Source: Acidimicrobiaceae bacterium (lineage in GTDB: Bacteria > Actinomycetota > Acidimicrobiia > Acidimicrobiales > RAAP-2). From it: a stretch of 64,000 bases of DNA. Location: NCBI GenBank assembly GCA_003155915.1, contig PMFA01000005.1:263719-327718 (forward strand). Direction: 5' to 3'. Below the pieces are notes generated by a model. It made no database searches, had not been told where the DNA came from, and saw only the letters and a list, made by a program, of their open reading frames with translations. The position numbers and the translations under genes are program-made. Below, in pieces: positions 9,452 through 18,283 of this stretch (positions are counted from its first letter, which is position 1; each line of letters starts with the position of its first letter).

Positions 9452-11296
9452 ATGAACCCGACGTCGGATGCTCGCGCTTCAATATCGGTGAAGGAAGTTG
9501 GGCTCGTTCGCGAACTCGCTGCGCAACTTGAGGAAATCCAGGAAGAGATGCGCCTGCATAACTTCGAGGCCGCCGAAGTCCTGCAACGGGTCCTTCCCGC
9601 CCATCGACTCAGTGCCGCGAACCTGCTCGACTACTTGACGCTCCGAAATATCGACTTGCGCGAGATTCAAGCGGCACTCGCCCAGCTCGGTCTGTCCTCG
9701 CTCGGGCGCGCCGAAGAACACGTCATTACGACGCTCGAACGCGTCATCGACAACCTTCACGTCCTGGCGGGGGAGGAGTACAGTCGTCGGACCGAATCGG
9801 CGGTCAGCTACGAAGAAGGTGAACGGATACTGGCGGCGAACAGTGTGGCACTGCTCGGGTCAACTCGCCCGGATCGTGCGGCTCGAATCCTCGTTACGAT
9901 GCCGACGGAGGCCGCCGACGACTACGGACTCGTTGTCGAACTCCTGGCCCGCGGCATGGACTGCGCCCGAATCAATTGCGCGCACGACACTCCCGATCAA
10001 TGGCGTCAAATGGCCGCCAACGTTCGACGGGCGGCCCAGTCGATCGGGCGTACGTGCGCTGTGCTGATGGACCTTCCGGGGCCCAAGTTGCGAACGGGGC
10101 CTATCGCGCCGGGGCCGAGGGTAATTCGCTTGCGCCCGGAACGCGACCTGTTAGGACGACCCATCGAGTCGGCACTCGCCGTGTTCGTTGCCGGCGACCG
10201 GCGTGCGATGTCATCGTTTGGCGAGCGAGCGACCGTGATTCCTGTTGATGTCGAATGGCTCACACGTTTGTGTCCCGGCGATCTCGTGTCGTTGCACGAC
10301 ACGCGCGACGCGCGCCGCGTCTGCACCGTGAAATGGGTCACCGACGCCGGTGTGGGCGCGGAGTTCATTGACACCACCTACGTTGCCACTGGTACTCGCC
10401 TCATCGCGCCCGACGGCAGCGAGACCCTCGTTGGCTTGCTCGAAGCCTTGGAACAGAGCATCGTTCTACACGCTGGTGATGTGCTCACTGTCACCAGCGA
10501 CCTCACGCCCGTGGATCCACGTGATCTACGCATCGGTTGTACTCTCCCGGACGCCTTGGCATCGGCTCGGGTTGGTGATCGAGTGCTCTTCGACGACGGC
10601 AAGATCGGTGGTCACGTCGTCACTTTGCGCGCTGGCGAGATTGACGTCTTGATCACCAGCGTCGCACAAGGGGGAACCAAGCTTCGATCCGAGAAGGGTA
10701 TGAACCTGCCGGACACCGATCTCCACATTGCCGCGCTCGGGCCCGAAGACGCACTCCTGCTGCCCATCATTTTGGAGTGTGCTGATGCGGTGGCGCTCTC
10801 TTTTTCGCAGCGCGCGGCTGACGTGACCTCGTTGCAGGATCACCTCGAATCGATGGGCGGTGCGGGCCTCGGCATTGTGTTGAAGATTGAGACGGTTCGC
10901 GGTTTTGAACGGTTGCCGGAAATGCTCCTTGCGGCGATGGCCTTTGAGCGCATCGGCGTCATGGTGGCGCGCGGTGACCTCGCCGTCGAGTGCGGATTTG
11001 AACGACTTTCCGAAGTGCAAGAGGAGATCCTGTGGCTATGTGAGGCGGCCCATGTTCCGGCGATTTGGGCGACGCAGGTCCTCGATCAACTGGCCCGAAC
11101 CGGCCAACCGTCACGGGCTGAGATTTCGGACGCGATCATGGCCGGGCGAGCGGAGTGCGTGATGTTGAATAAGGGTCCGCACATCAGTGCTGCCGTCGCG
11201 GCACTCGATGACATCCTGGGTCGAATGGACAGCTACCAGCACAAGAAGACCGCTCTCCTGCGGCGACTAACCAGCTGGTCTGAGCCACCGAGCTGA
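9452..11296 (+). CDS. Pyruvate kinase-like protein with an extra N-terminal domain and no C-terminal domain
   Basis: A 614-residue protein. Residues 1-130 form a helical region unrelated to classical pyruvate kinase. The catalytic barrel follows: RINCAHDTPDQW near residue 172 replaces RLNFSHG, MDLPGPKLRTG near 205 replaces LDTKGPEIRTG, and TKLRSEKGMNLP corresponds to the usual GVNLPG region. KIETVRGFERL near 478, VARGDLAVE near 505 and ATQVLDQL near 541 match the KIEN, ARGDLG and ATQMLE motifs. At the end, MLNKGPH stands in place of MLSGETA and the allosteric C-terminal domain is absent. Such enzymes occur in bacteria and plants, and their in vivo reaction is uncertain. A housekeeping pyruvate kinase may exist elsewhere. 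Confidence 0.8.
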   Translation: MNPTSDARASISVKEVGLVRELAAQLEEIQEEMRLHNFEAAEVLQRVLPAHRLSAANLLDYLTLRNIDLREIQAALAQLGLSSLGRAEEHVITTLERVIDNLHVLAGEEYSRRTESAVSYEEGERILAANSVALLGSTRPDRAARILVTMPTEAADDYGLVVELLARGMDCARINCAHDTPDQWRQMAANVRRAAQSIGRTCAVLMDLPGPKLRTGPIAPGPRVIRLRPERDLLGRPIESALAVFVAGDRRAMSSFGERATVIPVDVEWLTRLCPGDLVSLHDTRDARRVCTVKWVTDAGVGAEFIDTTYVATGTRLIAPDGSETLVGLLEALEQSIVLHAGDVLTVTSDLTPVDPRDLRIGCTLPDALASARVGDRVLFDDGKIGGHVVTLRAGEIDVLITSVAQGGTKLRSEKGMNLPDTDLHIAALGPEDALLLPIILECADAVALSFSQRAADVTSLQDHLESMGGAGLGIVLKIETVRGFERLPEMLLAAMAFERIGVMVARGDLAVECGFERLSEVQEEILWLCEAAHVPAIWATQVLDQLARTGQPSRAEISDAIMAGRAECVMLNKGPHISAAVAALDDILGRMDSYQHKKTALLRRLTSWSEPPS

Positions 11297-11860
11297 CTCC
11301 ACGCCTCGGTCGACGTCGTGGGTTGTTCGCGCAACTCTTGCGACCTGCAGCGTTGTCGCACGGATCCCGGACGAATCCTCTGCGAGGACGTGAAAATTCC
11401 TCCCCCAATGCTTGTCGATGACAAGATCATTGAGGCCAATGAAACAGGAGAGTTGTTCGGATTCAGATTGATGTCCACAAGGTCGTAGTTGGGCAATTTG
11501 CTCCGAACTATTCCGGAGACTCAAGGAACGCTCGATCAAGGCAATTTGACACCGTTGAGATTCGCGGGCGCCGTAGTTTTCGTTGAATCGCAACATGTTT
11601 ACGGCAGCGGCCTCGCGCGCTTTGTTTCGCCATATCTCTGGCGAACCAGTCCCGACGACAAATAGGTCAAATGCCTCGCGTCCCTGACTAGATGTGCGTG
11701 CCGCACCATATGAATTTCGGAAGTAGTTGCTCTTCCATCGTCATATCGTCTTGAAGCACAATCCAGTGATCATTCACTACCAAGCCCTTCGCTGTCTGGA
11801 GTTGAAGGTCAGATTTGGGTTTTTATTGCGATGCTGGAGACTTCACGTTGATTGTTGTAG
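11297..11860. other. Gene-poor, less GC-rich stretch
   Basis: About 560 bases with visibly lower GC content than the neighbours and no frame that looks coding in codon choice or start signals. Minus-strand frames around 11233-11596 are open but unrecognisable. The right end is the upstream region of the GGDEF/EAL gene. It may hold a decayed gene or regulatory DNA. Confidence 0.45.
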
Positions 11861-14062
11861 ATGAGTCTTAAAATTGTGATTAGCCCTTCGTCCGAACAGT
11901 CCGTCCCGGATTTGGACACGTCTCTTCATCTAAACGATGCCGAAATGCTCGTCCGCTCGGAGGAAGAGCGATTCATCGGTTTTCTAGATCAATATCCTCT
12001 CACCTGGAGTCGGTTGCTCACAGTACTGCCCGATGGGATTGCTTTCGTTGACGATCAAGGAGTGGTTCGATACGCGAACGAATTCTTCGTGGGACTAACG
12101 GGCTACGCTCGCGGCGAACTCGTTGGCCAGAACATTGAAAGCCTTGTTCCATCGAGTTATCGCGAGACGCACGTTCTGAACATTCGTGACTTCGCCCGAG
12201 ACCCGAGCGTGCGGACGATGGGGCGCAACCCGGAATTGACGGTCCTGCGCCGCGATGGCCGCGAGATCCCCGTCGACATCGCCCTCGCGCCGCTTGTTCT
12301 TGGCGACAAGCTGTGGATCATCGTGCTGATCCGCGACGACAGCGCCGAGAGAACGGCGGCCCTGAACCGTGCCGAGGTTGAACAGCGCTTTCGTCTCGCG
12401 TTCGAGGACAACACGGCTCCCATGTTCTTCACCAATCTTGAGGACAGGGTCACCGCAGTGAACGACGCCTTCTGCCAGATGATCGGACGCACCAGGGAGG
12501 AAGTCCTTGGGCATGACTCGAGGTCGTTCACCCATCCCGAGGACGAAGGCATCACCGAAGAATCACACCGACGCATGATCGCTGGCGAGGTCGATCAGGT
12601 TCGGTACACCAAGCGTTACTTGCACGTGGACGGGCGGATCATCGTCGTCGAGGTGTCGAAGTCCGCGGCCCGCGACGCGGCAGGGAAGTTGCTCTACTTC
12701 ATAGTCATTGAGCGCGACATTACCGAGGAGCGAGCTCTTAGCGCACGGCTCCGCCACTCGGAGCTATATGACTCGCTCACGGGGCTCGCCAATCGGGCGC
12801 TCTTCGAGGACCGGCTCTCGCAGGCGCACGCCAGGGTCGTTCGTCAGGGCGGTCTTTGTGCGGTCTTGCTGCTTGACCTGGATGACTTCAAGGGAGTGAA
12901 CGACACTCACGGGCACCTTGTCGGTGACCAGTTACTCGTGGCGGTCGCGCACCGATTCGAGCTGGCGTCTCGTTCTTCGGACACGTTGTGTCGCTCGGGG
13001 GACGACGAGTTCCTTTGTTTGACAGAGGGACTCGACTCGCTGGCTCAGGCCGAGGAGGTGGCCGCGCGCCTCCTGGACGTGCTGGCCGAGCCGTTTTCTA
13101 TTGCCGGGTCACACATTGAGCAGCGTGCGAGCGCGGGAGTGGTCATCTGGGACGCCACGAATACGGATTACGCCAGCATTGTTCAAGATGCCGACGTCGC
13201 ACTCTACGAGGCCAAGCGAGCGGGCAAGGGTCGATATGTTGTCTTCGGTTCCGGCATGCGACAGCAGGCGGTCACTCGCTTTGAACTCGCCCAGGAGCTG
13301 CGTCACGCCCTCCACGACGGGGATCTCATGATGTACTACCAGCCCATTGTTGACCTCGTGACGACCGAAGTGGTCGGCTTCGAGGCGCTGATGCGCTGGC
13401 AACACCCCGAACGTGGCTTCGTGCCCCCGAGTGTGTTCATCCCGCTCGCCGAACAGAGCGACCTCATCCTGGAACTCGGCTCTTTTGCCATGCGCGAAGC
13501 CGTTGGAGCGGCCTCTTCGTGGGAGAGAAAAGGTGCTCGCACGAGCCGTCCCTACGTCACGGTGAACTTCTCCGCCCACCAGTTTCACGACCCGGGGCTG
13601 GTATCGATGATCGAAGAAGCGCTGTTTGAGAGCGGACTTGAACCGGAGCGCCTCGTCATCGAGATCACCGAGAGCGTGACGTTGCGTAATGTCACCGAGA
13701 CGTTACGCGTGATGGAACGTCTCAATCGCCTCGGAGTCAGTCTCGCGTTGGACGACTTCGGCACGGGATTCTCCTCGCTTTCCTACCTCACACTCCTGCA
13801 GCCGAAGATCATCAAGATCGATCAGTCCTTTGTCAATGCTCCTCGAGAGAGTGCTCACGACGACACGCTGCTCGAAACGATTGTTTCACTCGGCAACAGG
13901 CTCAACATGACAGTGCTGGCCGAAGGGATTGAAACGCCGACCCAGCTCTTGCGCCTGTGCCAGATCGGCTGTGAACTTGGACAGGGTTATCTCTTCTCGC
14001 CAGCAGTACCGGCAGACCAGGCGTCGTCCATGGTTGGCCGTGTGCTGGGAAGCGGAGGATAG
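11861..14062 (+). CDS. PAS-PAS-GGDEF-EAL cyclic-di-GMP signalling protein
   Basis: A 733-residue cytoplasmic protein with no membrane segments. PAS 1 spans about residues 48-165 (LPDGIAFVDDQGVVRYAN), PAS 2 about 170-290, GGDEF about 295-460 and EAL about 470-725. The diguanylate cyclase signature reads SGDDEF near residue 378, a departure from GG(D/E)EF that may impair synthesis. The fold motifs DSLTGLANRALFEDRL and LLLDLDDFKGVNDTHGH are intact. The phosphodiesterase side looks active, with EALMRWQHP near residue 507, the ITES motif and the LDDFGTGFSSLSYL loop. Net c-di-GMP degradation, with GTP sensed by the GGDEF part, is a reasonable inference. The gene is monocistronic in appearance. Confidence 0.92.
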   Translation: MSLKIVISPSSEQSVPDLDTSLHLNDAEMLVRSEEERFIGFLDQYPLTWSRLLTVLPDGIAFVDDQGVVRYANEFFVGLTGYARGELVGQNIESLVPSSYRETHVLNIRDFARDPSVRTMGRNPELTVLRRDGREIPVDIALAPLVLGDKLWIIVLIRDDSAERTAALNRAEVEQRFRLAFEDNTAPMFFTNLEDRVTAVNDAFCQMIGRTREEVLGHDSRSFTHPEDEGITEESHRRMIAGEVDQVRYTKRYLHVDGRIIVVEVSKSAARDAAGKLLYFIVIERDITEERALSARLRHSELYDSLTGLANRALFEDRLSQAHARVVRQGGLCAVLLLDLDDFKGVNDTHGHLVGDQLLVAVAHRFELASRSSDTLCRSGDDEFLCLTEGLDSLAQAEEVAARLLDVLAEPFSIAGSHIEQRASAGVVIWDATNTDYASIVQDADVALYEAKRAGKGRYVVFGSGMRQQAVTRFELAQELRHALHDGDLMMYYQPIVDLVTTEVVGFEALMRWQHPERGFVPPSVFIPLAEQSDLILELGSFAMREAVGAASSWERKGARTSRPYVTVNFSAHQFHDPGLVSMIEEALFESGLEPERLVIEITESVTLRNVTETLRVMERLNRLGVSLALDDFGTGFSSLSYLTLLQPKIIKIDQSFVNAPRESAHDDTLLETIVSLGNRLNMTVLAEGIETPTQLLRLCQIGCELGQGYLFSPAVPADQASSMVGRVLGSGG

Positions 14063-14281
14063 ACCTTGTGCGGTCTCTTTCGGTTCGCCGACATTCACTC
14101 ACGACCAGTCGCTCGACGCGCACGATCGGAACTACTGAACTCTCCCAGAGGACTTCCCTCAGTGAAATGTCGCGAAGTGGCCGATCAAAATCGTTTCGTG
14201 AACAACCCGAGTGAAATCGTCGTCAACGTTGTGCCGTTCTTGGTTCCGAATAACGCAGATAACCCAATCGAAAAGGGGAAT

Positions 14282-16918
14282 GTGACAATCAGGCTCCACA
14301 GATCTTGTGCAAAGGACGCGGCGAAGACGGTGTTCGCGCGATCACGTATCGGCCTCGCGTGGCGTACGTGGAGAAGCAATGGTTTCGGACACCGCGCAGT
14401 GGTGGGTCGACCTTCACGTCGCCCCGGCGCCGCGGCGATGGCGTTCTTGCTCGTGGCCGGTCTGGCTTTCGGCGTGTCGCAGCCGGCCGGTGCGACGGGC
14501 ACTACCCGCTACGTCAGCACATCGGCCGTAGGGAGTGACACCAGCTGTTCGAGCCCCGGTTACTCGACGATTCAGTCCGCGGTGACGGCCGCTTCGTCCG
14601 GCGACACGATTGTGGTGTGCGCGGGGACGTACGCCGGCGCTGTGGTCAATGCGAAGGCTCTAACCTTCCAGGGCGCGAACATCGGCGTGGCTGGCGCCAC
14701 GCAGAGCGGCCCGGAATCAATTGTGTCGAGTATTGGCGTCACCAACGCCAATGTCACCATTGACGGGTTTGAGATAGACCCCGGCTCCAGCGGCAGCGGC
14801 GTGGCACTTAGTTTTACCGGAGGCACATCGGAGACAGTTCAAGACAACATCATTACTGATTACGGGTACGACAGTGCCGTCGCGCAAGGCACCGAGGGTG
14901 TGACGCTTCTTGGCACGAGCGGCATGCTGTTTCAAGACAATCTCGTGGAGAACCCAACTCCGACCGGCCAAGTTCAATACACCAATGCTGCCGCGCAAGA
15001 TGGCTTTTATGCCGGTGCCGGGGTTTCCAATAACACTCAGATTCTCAACAACGTGTTCGAAGGAGCCAGCACTTACCCGGGCACCGACATCGGTCTCTCG
15101 TACACCAGTGGAACCAACCCGGTCATCAGCGGCAACGTGTCGACGGGCGGCGCCACCCTGGTGACGCTGTTCAGCTCCTCGGGGGCTCAAATTAGCGGCA
15201 ACTCTTTCACCAGTGACCCGAACGTGATTGGGACTGGGTCAGTTATCTACATCGGTGGTGGCGATACCAATACGACGATCAGTGACAACACTGTCAGCGG
15301 CGGTTACTTCGGTGTGGCGTTGAGGAACGTCTACGGCGACGGCCCCAATGAAGGGACAACCACCGTCACCGGCAATGCCCTCCTCGACGACTACGGCGGT
15401 GGCATCAGCCTTAGCGGTACCGCTATTGACGCCAACTCGACGGTGGTAGCTCACGGTAACAACCTCGGAGGCTACGCCTTTACGTCGACCGACACCTCGT
15501 GCGATGGTAACCCTGCCACGTGTGGCATTAGCAACTCAACGATTTTCACCGTGAATGCGACAAACAACTACTGGGGAAGCGCGAGCGGGCCCTACAACGC
15601 GAGCTCCAACCCGAGCGCAACCGGCTCGCCCGTAACGGCCAACGTGACCTTCTCGGCGTGGTGGACGACGAGCAACGGGCTGCCTACGGTTCCGACGGCG
15701 GTGTCCGCGCTGGCGGGCAATGGCGCGGTGAGCGTGAGTTGGACGGCGCCCGCGCTCTCCGGGACGAGCGACGCCACCATCGCCTCCTACACGGTGAGCG
15801 CCTCGGGCGGCGGGAGTCAGACCTGTACCACGACGGCGACATCGTGCACGGTGAACGGGCTCACCAACGGCGTCAGCTACACCCTCTCGGTAAGCGCGAC
15901 GACCAACTCGCTCGCCACAGGCGCCGCGGCGAGCGTCACCGCGCTGCCCGTGCTGCCGCCCGCCCCACCACCGACCAACGTGCCGACCAACTCCTTGGGC
16001 GCACCGACCTCGGTGAACGCGTCGCCCACGGTGCCCGTCACGATCTCCCAGATTTCGGGTGGGGCGAGTGCGGCCGTCACTGTGCCGGCCGGCGCGCTAC
16101 CCAGTGGCACGACGGTGAGCGTCTATCCCGTGATCGATGCCGCGCCACTGGTGGCGGAGGTTCCCGCGGGCCAGTCCTACGTGGTCTCGTTGGTCGTGGC
16201 CTGGCAGGCGCCGGACGGCACGTCGCCGGTGGCCGCGGCGCCGATCACGATGTCGGTGAGCGACCCCGGCATCAAGGCCGGTGACACGATCTACGAAGTG
16301 ACCACCGCGGGCCTGGAGGCGGTGGGCACGGCCACGGTTGATGGCACGGCCACGATCACGTTCTCGAGTGACCCGACGTTCCTTATCGCCGCGACGGTAC
16401 TGTTCGCCCAGTCGGCGCTCACCATCACCACACGCACGGGCACGCTGGGCAGCGCCCTCGCGCTTCTGACGAGCGGTGGTTCGGGAACTGGCGCGATCAC
16501 GTTTACCGCCGCGAATGGCACGGCGAGCGGCTGTGCGATCTCGGGGAGTTCACTCACCGCCACGAGCGCGGGCACGTGCCTCGTGACCTCGACCAAGGCC
16601 GGCGATGCCACACACCTGTCGGTCTCGTCACCGCCCACCACCATCACTCTGGCGGCCAAGGCGCTGCCCGTGACTCTCATGGTGAGAGGCCACGCCGTGG
16701 CCGGCAAGACCGTGATCCTGACGATCTCCGGCTCAGGTTTTTATGGTCGACCTATGGTCATGGCCCGCGCCGGTACGACCGTTGTGGTGACGCACGTCAC
16801 TGCTGCGTTGCTTACCGTCCGGGTGACGGTGAAGGCCGGATCAATCAATGGTGTCTATAGCTTCACCATTCGCCTCGCCAATGGCAAGTCATACAAAGTG
16901 ATGTACACCCAGGGGTAG
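14282..16918 (+). CDS. Secreted right-handed beta-helix protein with a fibronectin III-like domain
   Basis: An 878-residue extracellular protein. I chose the GTG at 14282 because an AAGGGG motif sits just before it; the frame is open further upstream to a TTG at 14066. The N-terminus is a long charged region, then a hydrophobic core (AMAFLLVAGLAFGVSQPAGA) ending in a likely cleavage site near residue 66. A parallel beta-helix of NosD/pectin-lyase type follows to about residue 450, with repeated GNxF and DN units. Next come a fibronectin III-like domain (about 460-560), a ZU5- or Ig-like part and a terminal IPT-like sandwich ending in KSYKVMYTQG. Sugar or surface binding is likely; no catalytic site is evident. 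Confidence 0.8.
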   Translation: MTIRLHRSCAKDAAKTVFARSRIGLAWRTWRSNGFGHRAVVGRPSRRPGAAAMAFLLVAGLAFGVSQPAGATGTTRYVSTSAVGSDTSCSSPGYSTIQSAVTAASSGDTIVVCAGTYAGAVVNAKALTFQGANIGVAGATQSGPESIVSSIGVTNANVTIDGFEIDPGSSGSGVALSFTGGTSETVQDNIITDYGYDSAVAQGTEGVTLLGTSGMLFQDNLVENPTPTGQVQYTNAAAQDGFYAGAGVSNNTQILNNVFEGASTYPGTDIGLSYTSGTNPVISGNVSTGGATLVTLFSSSGAQISGNSFTSDPNVIGTGSVIYIGGGDTNTTISDNTVSGGYFGVALRNVYGDGPNEGTTTVTGNALLDDYGGGISLSGTAIDANSTVVAHGNNLGGYAFTSTDTSCDGNPATCGISNSTIFTVNATNNYWGSASGPYNASSNPSATGSPVTANVTFSAWWTTSNGLPTVPTAVSALAGNGAVSVSWTAPALSGTSDATIASYTVSASGGGSQTCTTTATSCTVNGLTNGVSYTLSVSATTNSLATGAAASVTALPVLPPAPPPTNVPTNSLGAPTSVNASPTVPVTISQISGGASAAVTVPAGALPSGTTVSVYPVIDAAPLVAEVPAGQSYVVSLVVAWQAPDGTSPVAAAPITMSVSDPGIKAGDTIYEVTTAGLEAVGTATVDGTATITFSSDPTFLIAATVLFAQSALTITTRTGTLGSALALLTSGGSGTGAITFTAANGTASGCAISGSSLTATSAGTCLVTSTKAGDATHLSVSSPPTTITLAAKALPVTLMVRGHAVAGKTVILTISGSGFYGRPMVMARAGTTVVVTHVTAALLTVRVTVKAGSINGVYSFTIRLANGKSYKVMYTQG

Positions 16919-17000
16919 TTTCGCACCTCTTAGAGCAACGGACCAGGCTTGATGGTGGGGTCAACGCGAACAGCGAACTTATGGATCGTGGGCCGTGCAG

Positions 17001-17032
17001 TCGTGGGCGAGGGGGGTCGTGGGCGAGGGGGG
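17001..17032 (+). repeat. Tandem duplication of the tRNA-Leu 3' end
   Basis: Two adjacent copies of a 16-base unit (tcgtgggcgagggggg) occupy 17001-17016 and 17017-17032. The second copy is the 3' acceptor strand and T-stem start of the minus-strand tRNA-Leu gene. The first lies just beyond the gene's 3' end. This could be replication slippage or the scar of an element using the tRNA 3' end. Confidence 0.85.
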
Positions 17033-17103
17033 ACTTGAACCCCCACATCCTTTCGAATACAGGCACCTGAAGCCTGCGCGTCTGCCAATTTCGCCACTCG
17101 CCC
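17020..17103 (-). tRNA. tRNA-Leu (anticodon CAG)
   Basis: An 84-nt class II tRNA. The acceptor pairs GGGCGAG with CTCGCCC, with A as discriminator and CCA not encoded. The D region is TGGCGAAATTGGCAGACGC, the anticodon stem CAGGC/GCCTG with loop TTCAGGT, a long variable arm follows, and the T arm is GGGGGTTCAAGTCCCCC. It lies next to fhaA, as leuT does in mycobacteria, supporting an ancient synteny. Confidence 0.96.
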
Positions 17104-17186
17104 CGAGACCTTGCAACAATAGTCGACGCACCCAACTTCCCTTGCACCAACGATTGCCCTGAGCCGCCGGTACAGTTGGTGTTGGT

Positions 17187-17834
17187 ATGGCCCTGAAGAG
17201 TGTAGAAAATCGCCTCGAGCGGATCTTCGAAAAGACGTTCTCACGTACTTTCAAGAGCACGCTGCAGCCGATTGAGATCGGCACGCGCATCGTTCGCGAA
17301 GTGGACCTCACGCGCCGTCTCTCGAGCCAGGGTCCCATCTCGCCGAATCAGATTCGGGTGTGGCTCGGACCAGTCGACGCTGCGCGATTCGACGGCTTCC
17401 AAAAAGCCCTGGTGAGTGAGCTCGAAGAGACCGTACGACAGCACGCCGTAAGTGAGGGCTTCAGCTTCGTGGGTCCCGTCAAGGTCGAAATTTTCATCGA
17501 TGACGACATCAAGCCCGGCAATCTCGAAGTGAAGACCGAGTTCTTGGGTGGCGAGAGCCAGCCTCGACTGATCGCCAACGACGGGCGATCCTTCAACGTG
17601 GGCGAGCGGCCGCTCGTGATCGGAAGAAGTCCCGACGTTGAGGTCGTCATCAACGACTCCAACGTGTCGCGACAACACGCCGAGGTCTGGCGCACGAGCG
17701 AGGGAGTGGCCATCCGCGATCTTCAATCAACCAACGGAACGTTCGTGAACGGCCACCGGGTCACTGCCGTGTCACTGTCGCCCCGTGACGACGTCACGAT
17801 CGGCACGCTCCATTTTCGGATTGAGCTCGCTTGA
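17187..17834 (+). CDS. fhaA: FhaA-like protein (DUF3662 plus FHA domain)
   Basis: A 215-residue cytoplasmic protein. Residues 1-115 are the DUF3662 domain (ENRLERIFEKTFSRTFKSTLQPIEI). Residues 125-213 are an FHA domain with GRSPDVEVVINDSNVSRQHAEV and the LQSTNGTFVNG phosphothreonine-binding loop. In mycobacteria FhaA binds phosphorylated partners of PknB, including MviN, and restrains peptidoglycan synthesis. This version lacks the long central linker of the mycobacterial protein. It opens a same-strand cluster whose next gene overlaps by 4 bases. Confidence 0.93.
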   Translation: MALKSVENRLERIFEKTFSRTFKSTLQPIEIGTRIVREVDLTRRLSSQGPISPNQIRVWLGPVDAARFDGFQKALVSELEETVRQHAVSEGFSFVGPVKVEIFIDDDIKPGNLEVKTEFLGGESQPRLIANDGRSFNVGERPLVIGRSPDVEVVINDSNVSRQHAEVWRTSEGVAIRDLQSTNGTFVNGHRVTAVSLSPRDDVTIGTLHFRIELA

Positions 17835-18283
17835 GTCTTGTAGCCGCGACGTCGAATTACGCGGCGATAGTTCGGCCGCTCCAAGTGCTGGTCATGGTGG
17901 TCGCGGTCCTGTTCTTTTTGCGGATCACGCGCGTTGCTGCGGTGCAGGCCCGACCAATCGACTACGAGAAGCGTTCACGACGTCGACGCAGCACGACGCT
18001 CGCGCTGGAGTTCGTCGAACCGACCGATCGGAGCGGTGAGCGCGTCGACGTCGACGCGGCAGTGACGATCGGACGCAGTGCTGACTGTGACCTCAGTCTG
18101 TCCGACACGTTTCTTTCATCGCGACACGCACGTCTGACGAACGACGAGGGTGATCTTTCGATCGAGGACCTCGGATCGACCAACGGTACGTACGTGAATC
18201 AGGAGCTCGTCGACGGACGTGTGCACCTCGAACGTGGTGACATCGTGCAAGTCGGCGGCGTTCTGTTCGAGGTGGTTCGTTGA
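17831..18283 (+). CDS. fhaB: FhaB/FipA-like membrane-anchored FHA protein
   Basis: A 150-residue protein with one N-terminal membrane helix (about residues 15-33, LQVLVMVVAVLFFLRIT), a basic stretch RRRR, and an FHA domain from residue 55. The domain carries IGRSADCDLSLSDTFLSSRHARL and LGSTNGTYVNQ, with the Arg, Ser, His and Asn needed to bind phosphothreonine. Relatives link PknB-type kinases to divisome proteins. It overlaps fhaA and pstP by 4 bases each, so translation is coupled. Confidence 0.93.
   Translation: MSLVAATSNYAAIVRPLQVLVMVVAVLFFLRITRVAAVQARPIDYEKRSRRRRSTTLALEFVEPTDRSGERVDVDAAVTIGRSADCDLSLSDTFLSSRHARLTNDEGDLSIEDLGSTNGTYVNQELVDGRVHLERGDIVQVGGVLFEVVR

Noticed and set aside
14066..14281. 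Upstream part of the beta-helix frame from the TTG
   Set aside because: No ribosome site at the TTG, unlike-protein translation, and a better start with AAGGGG at 14282.
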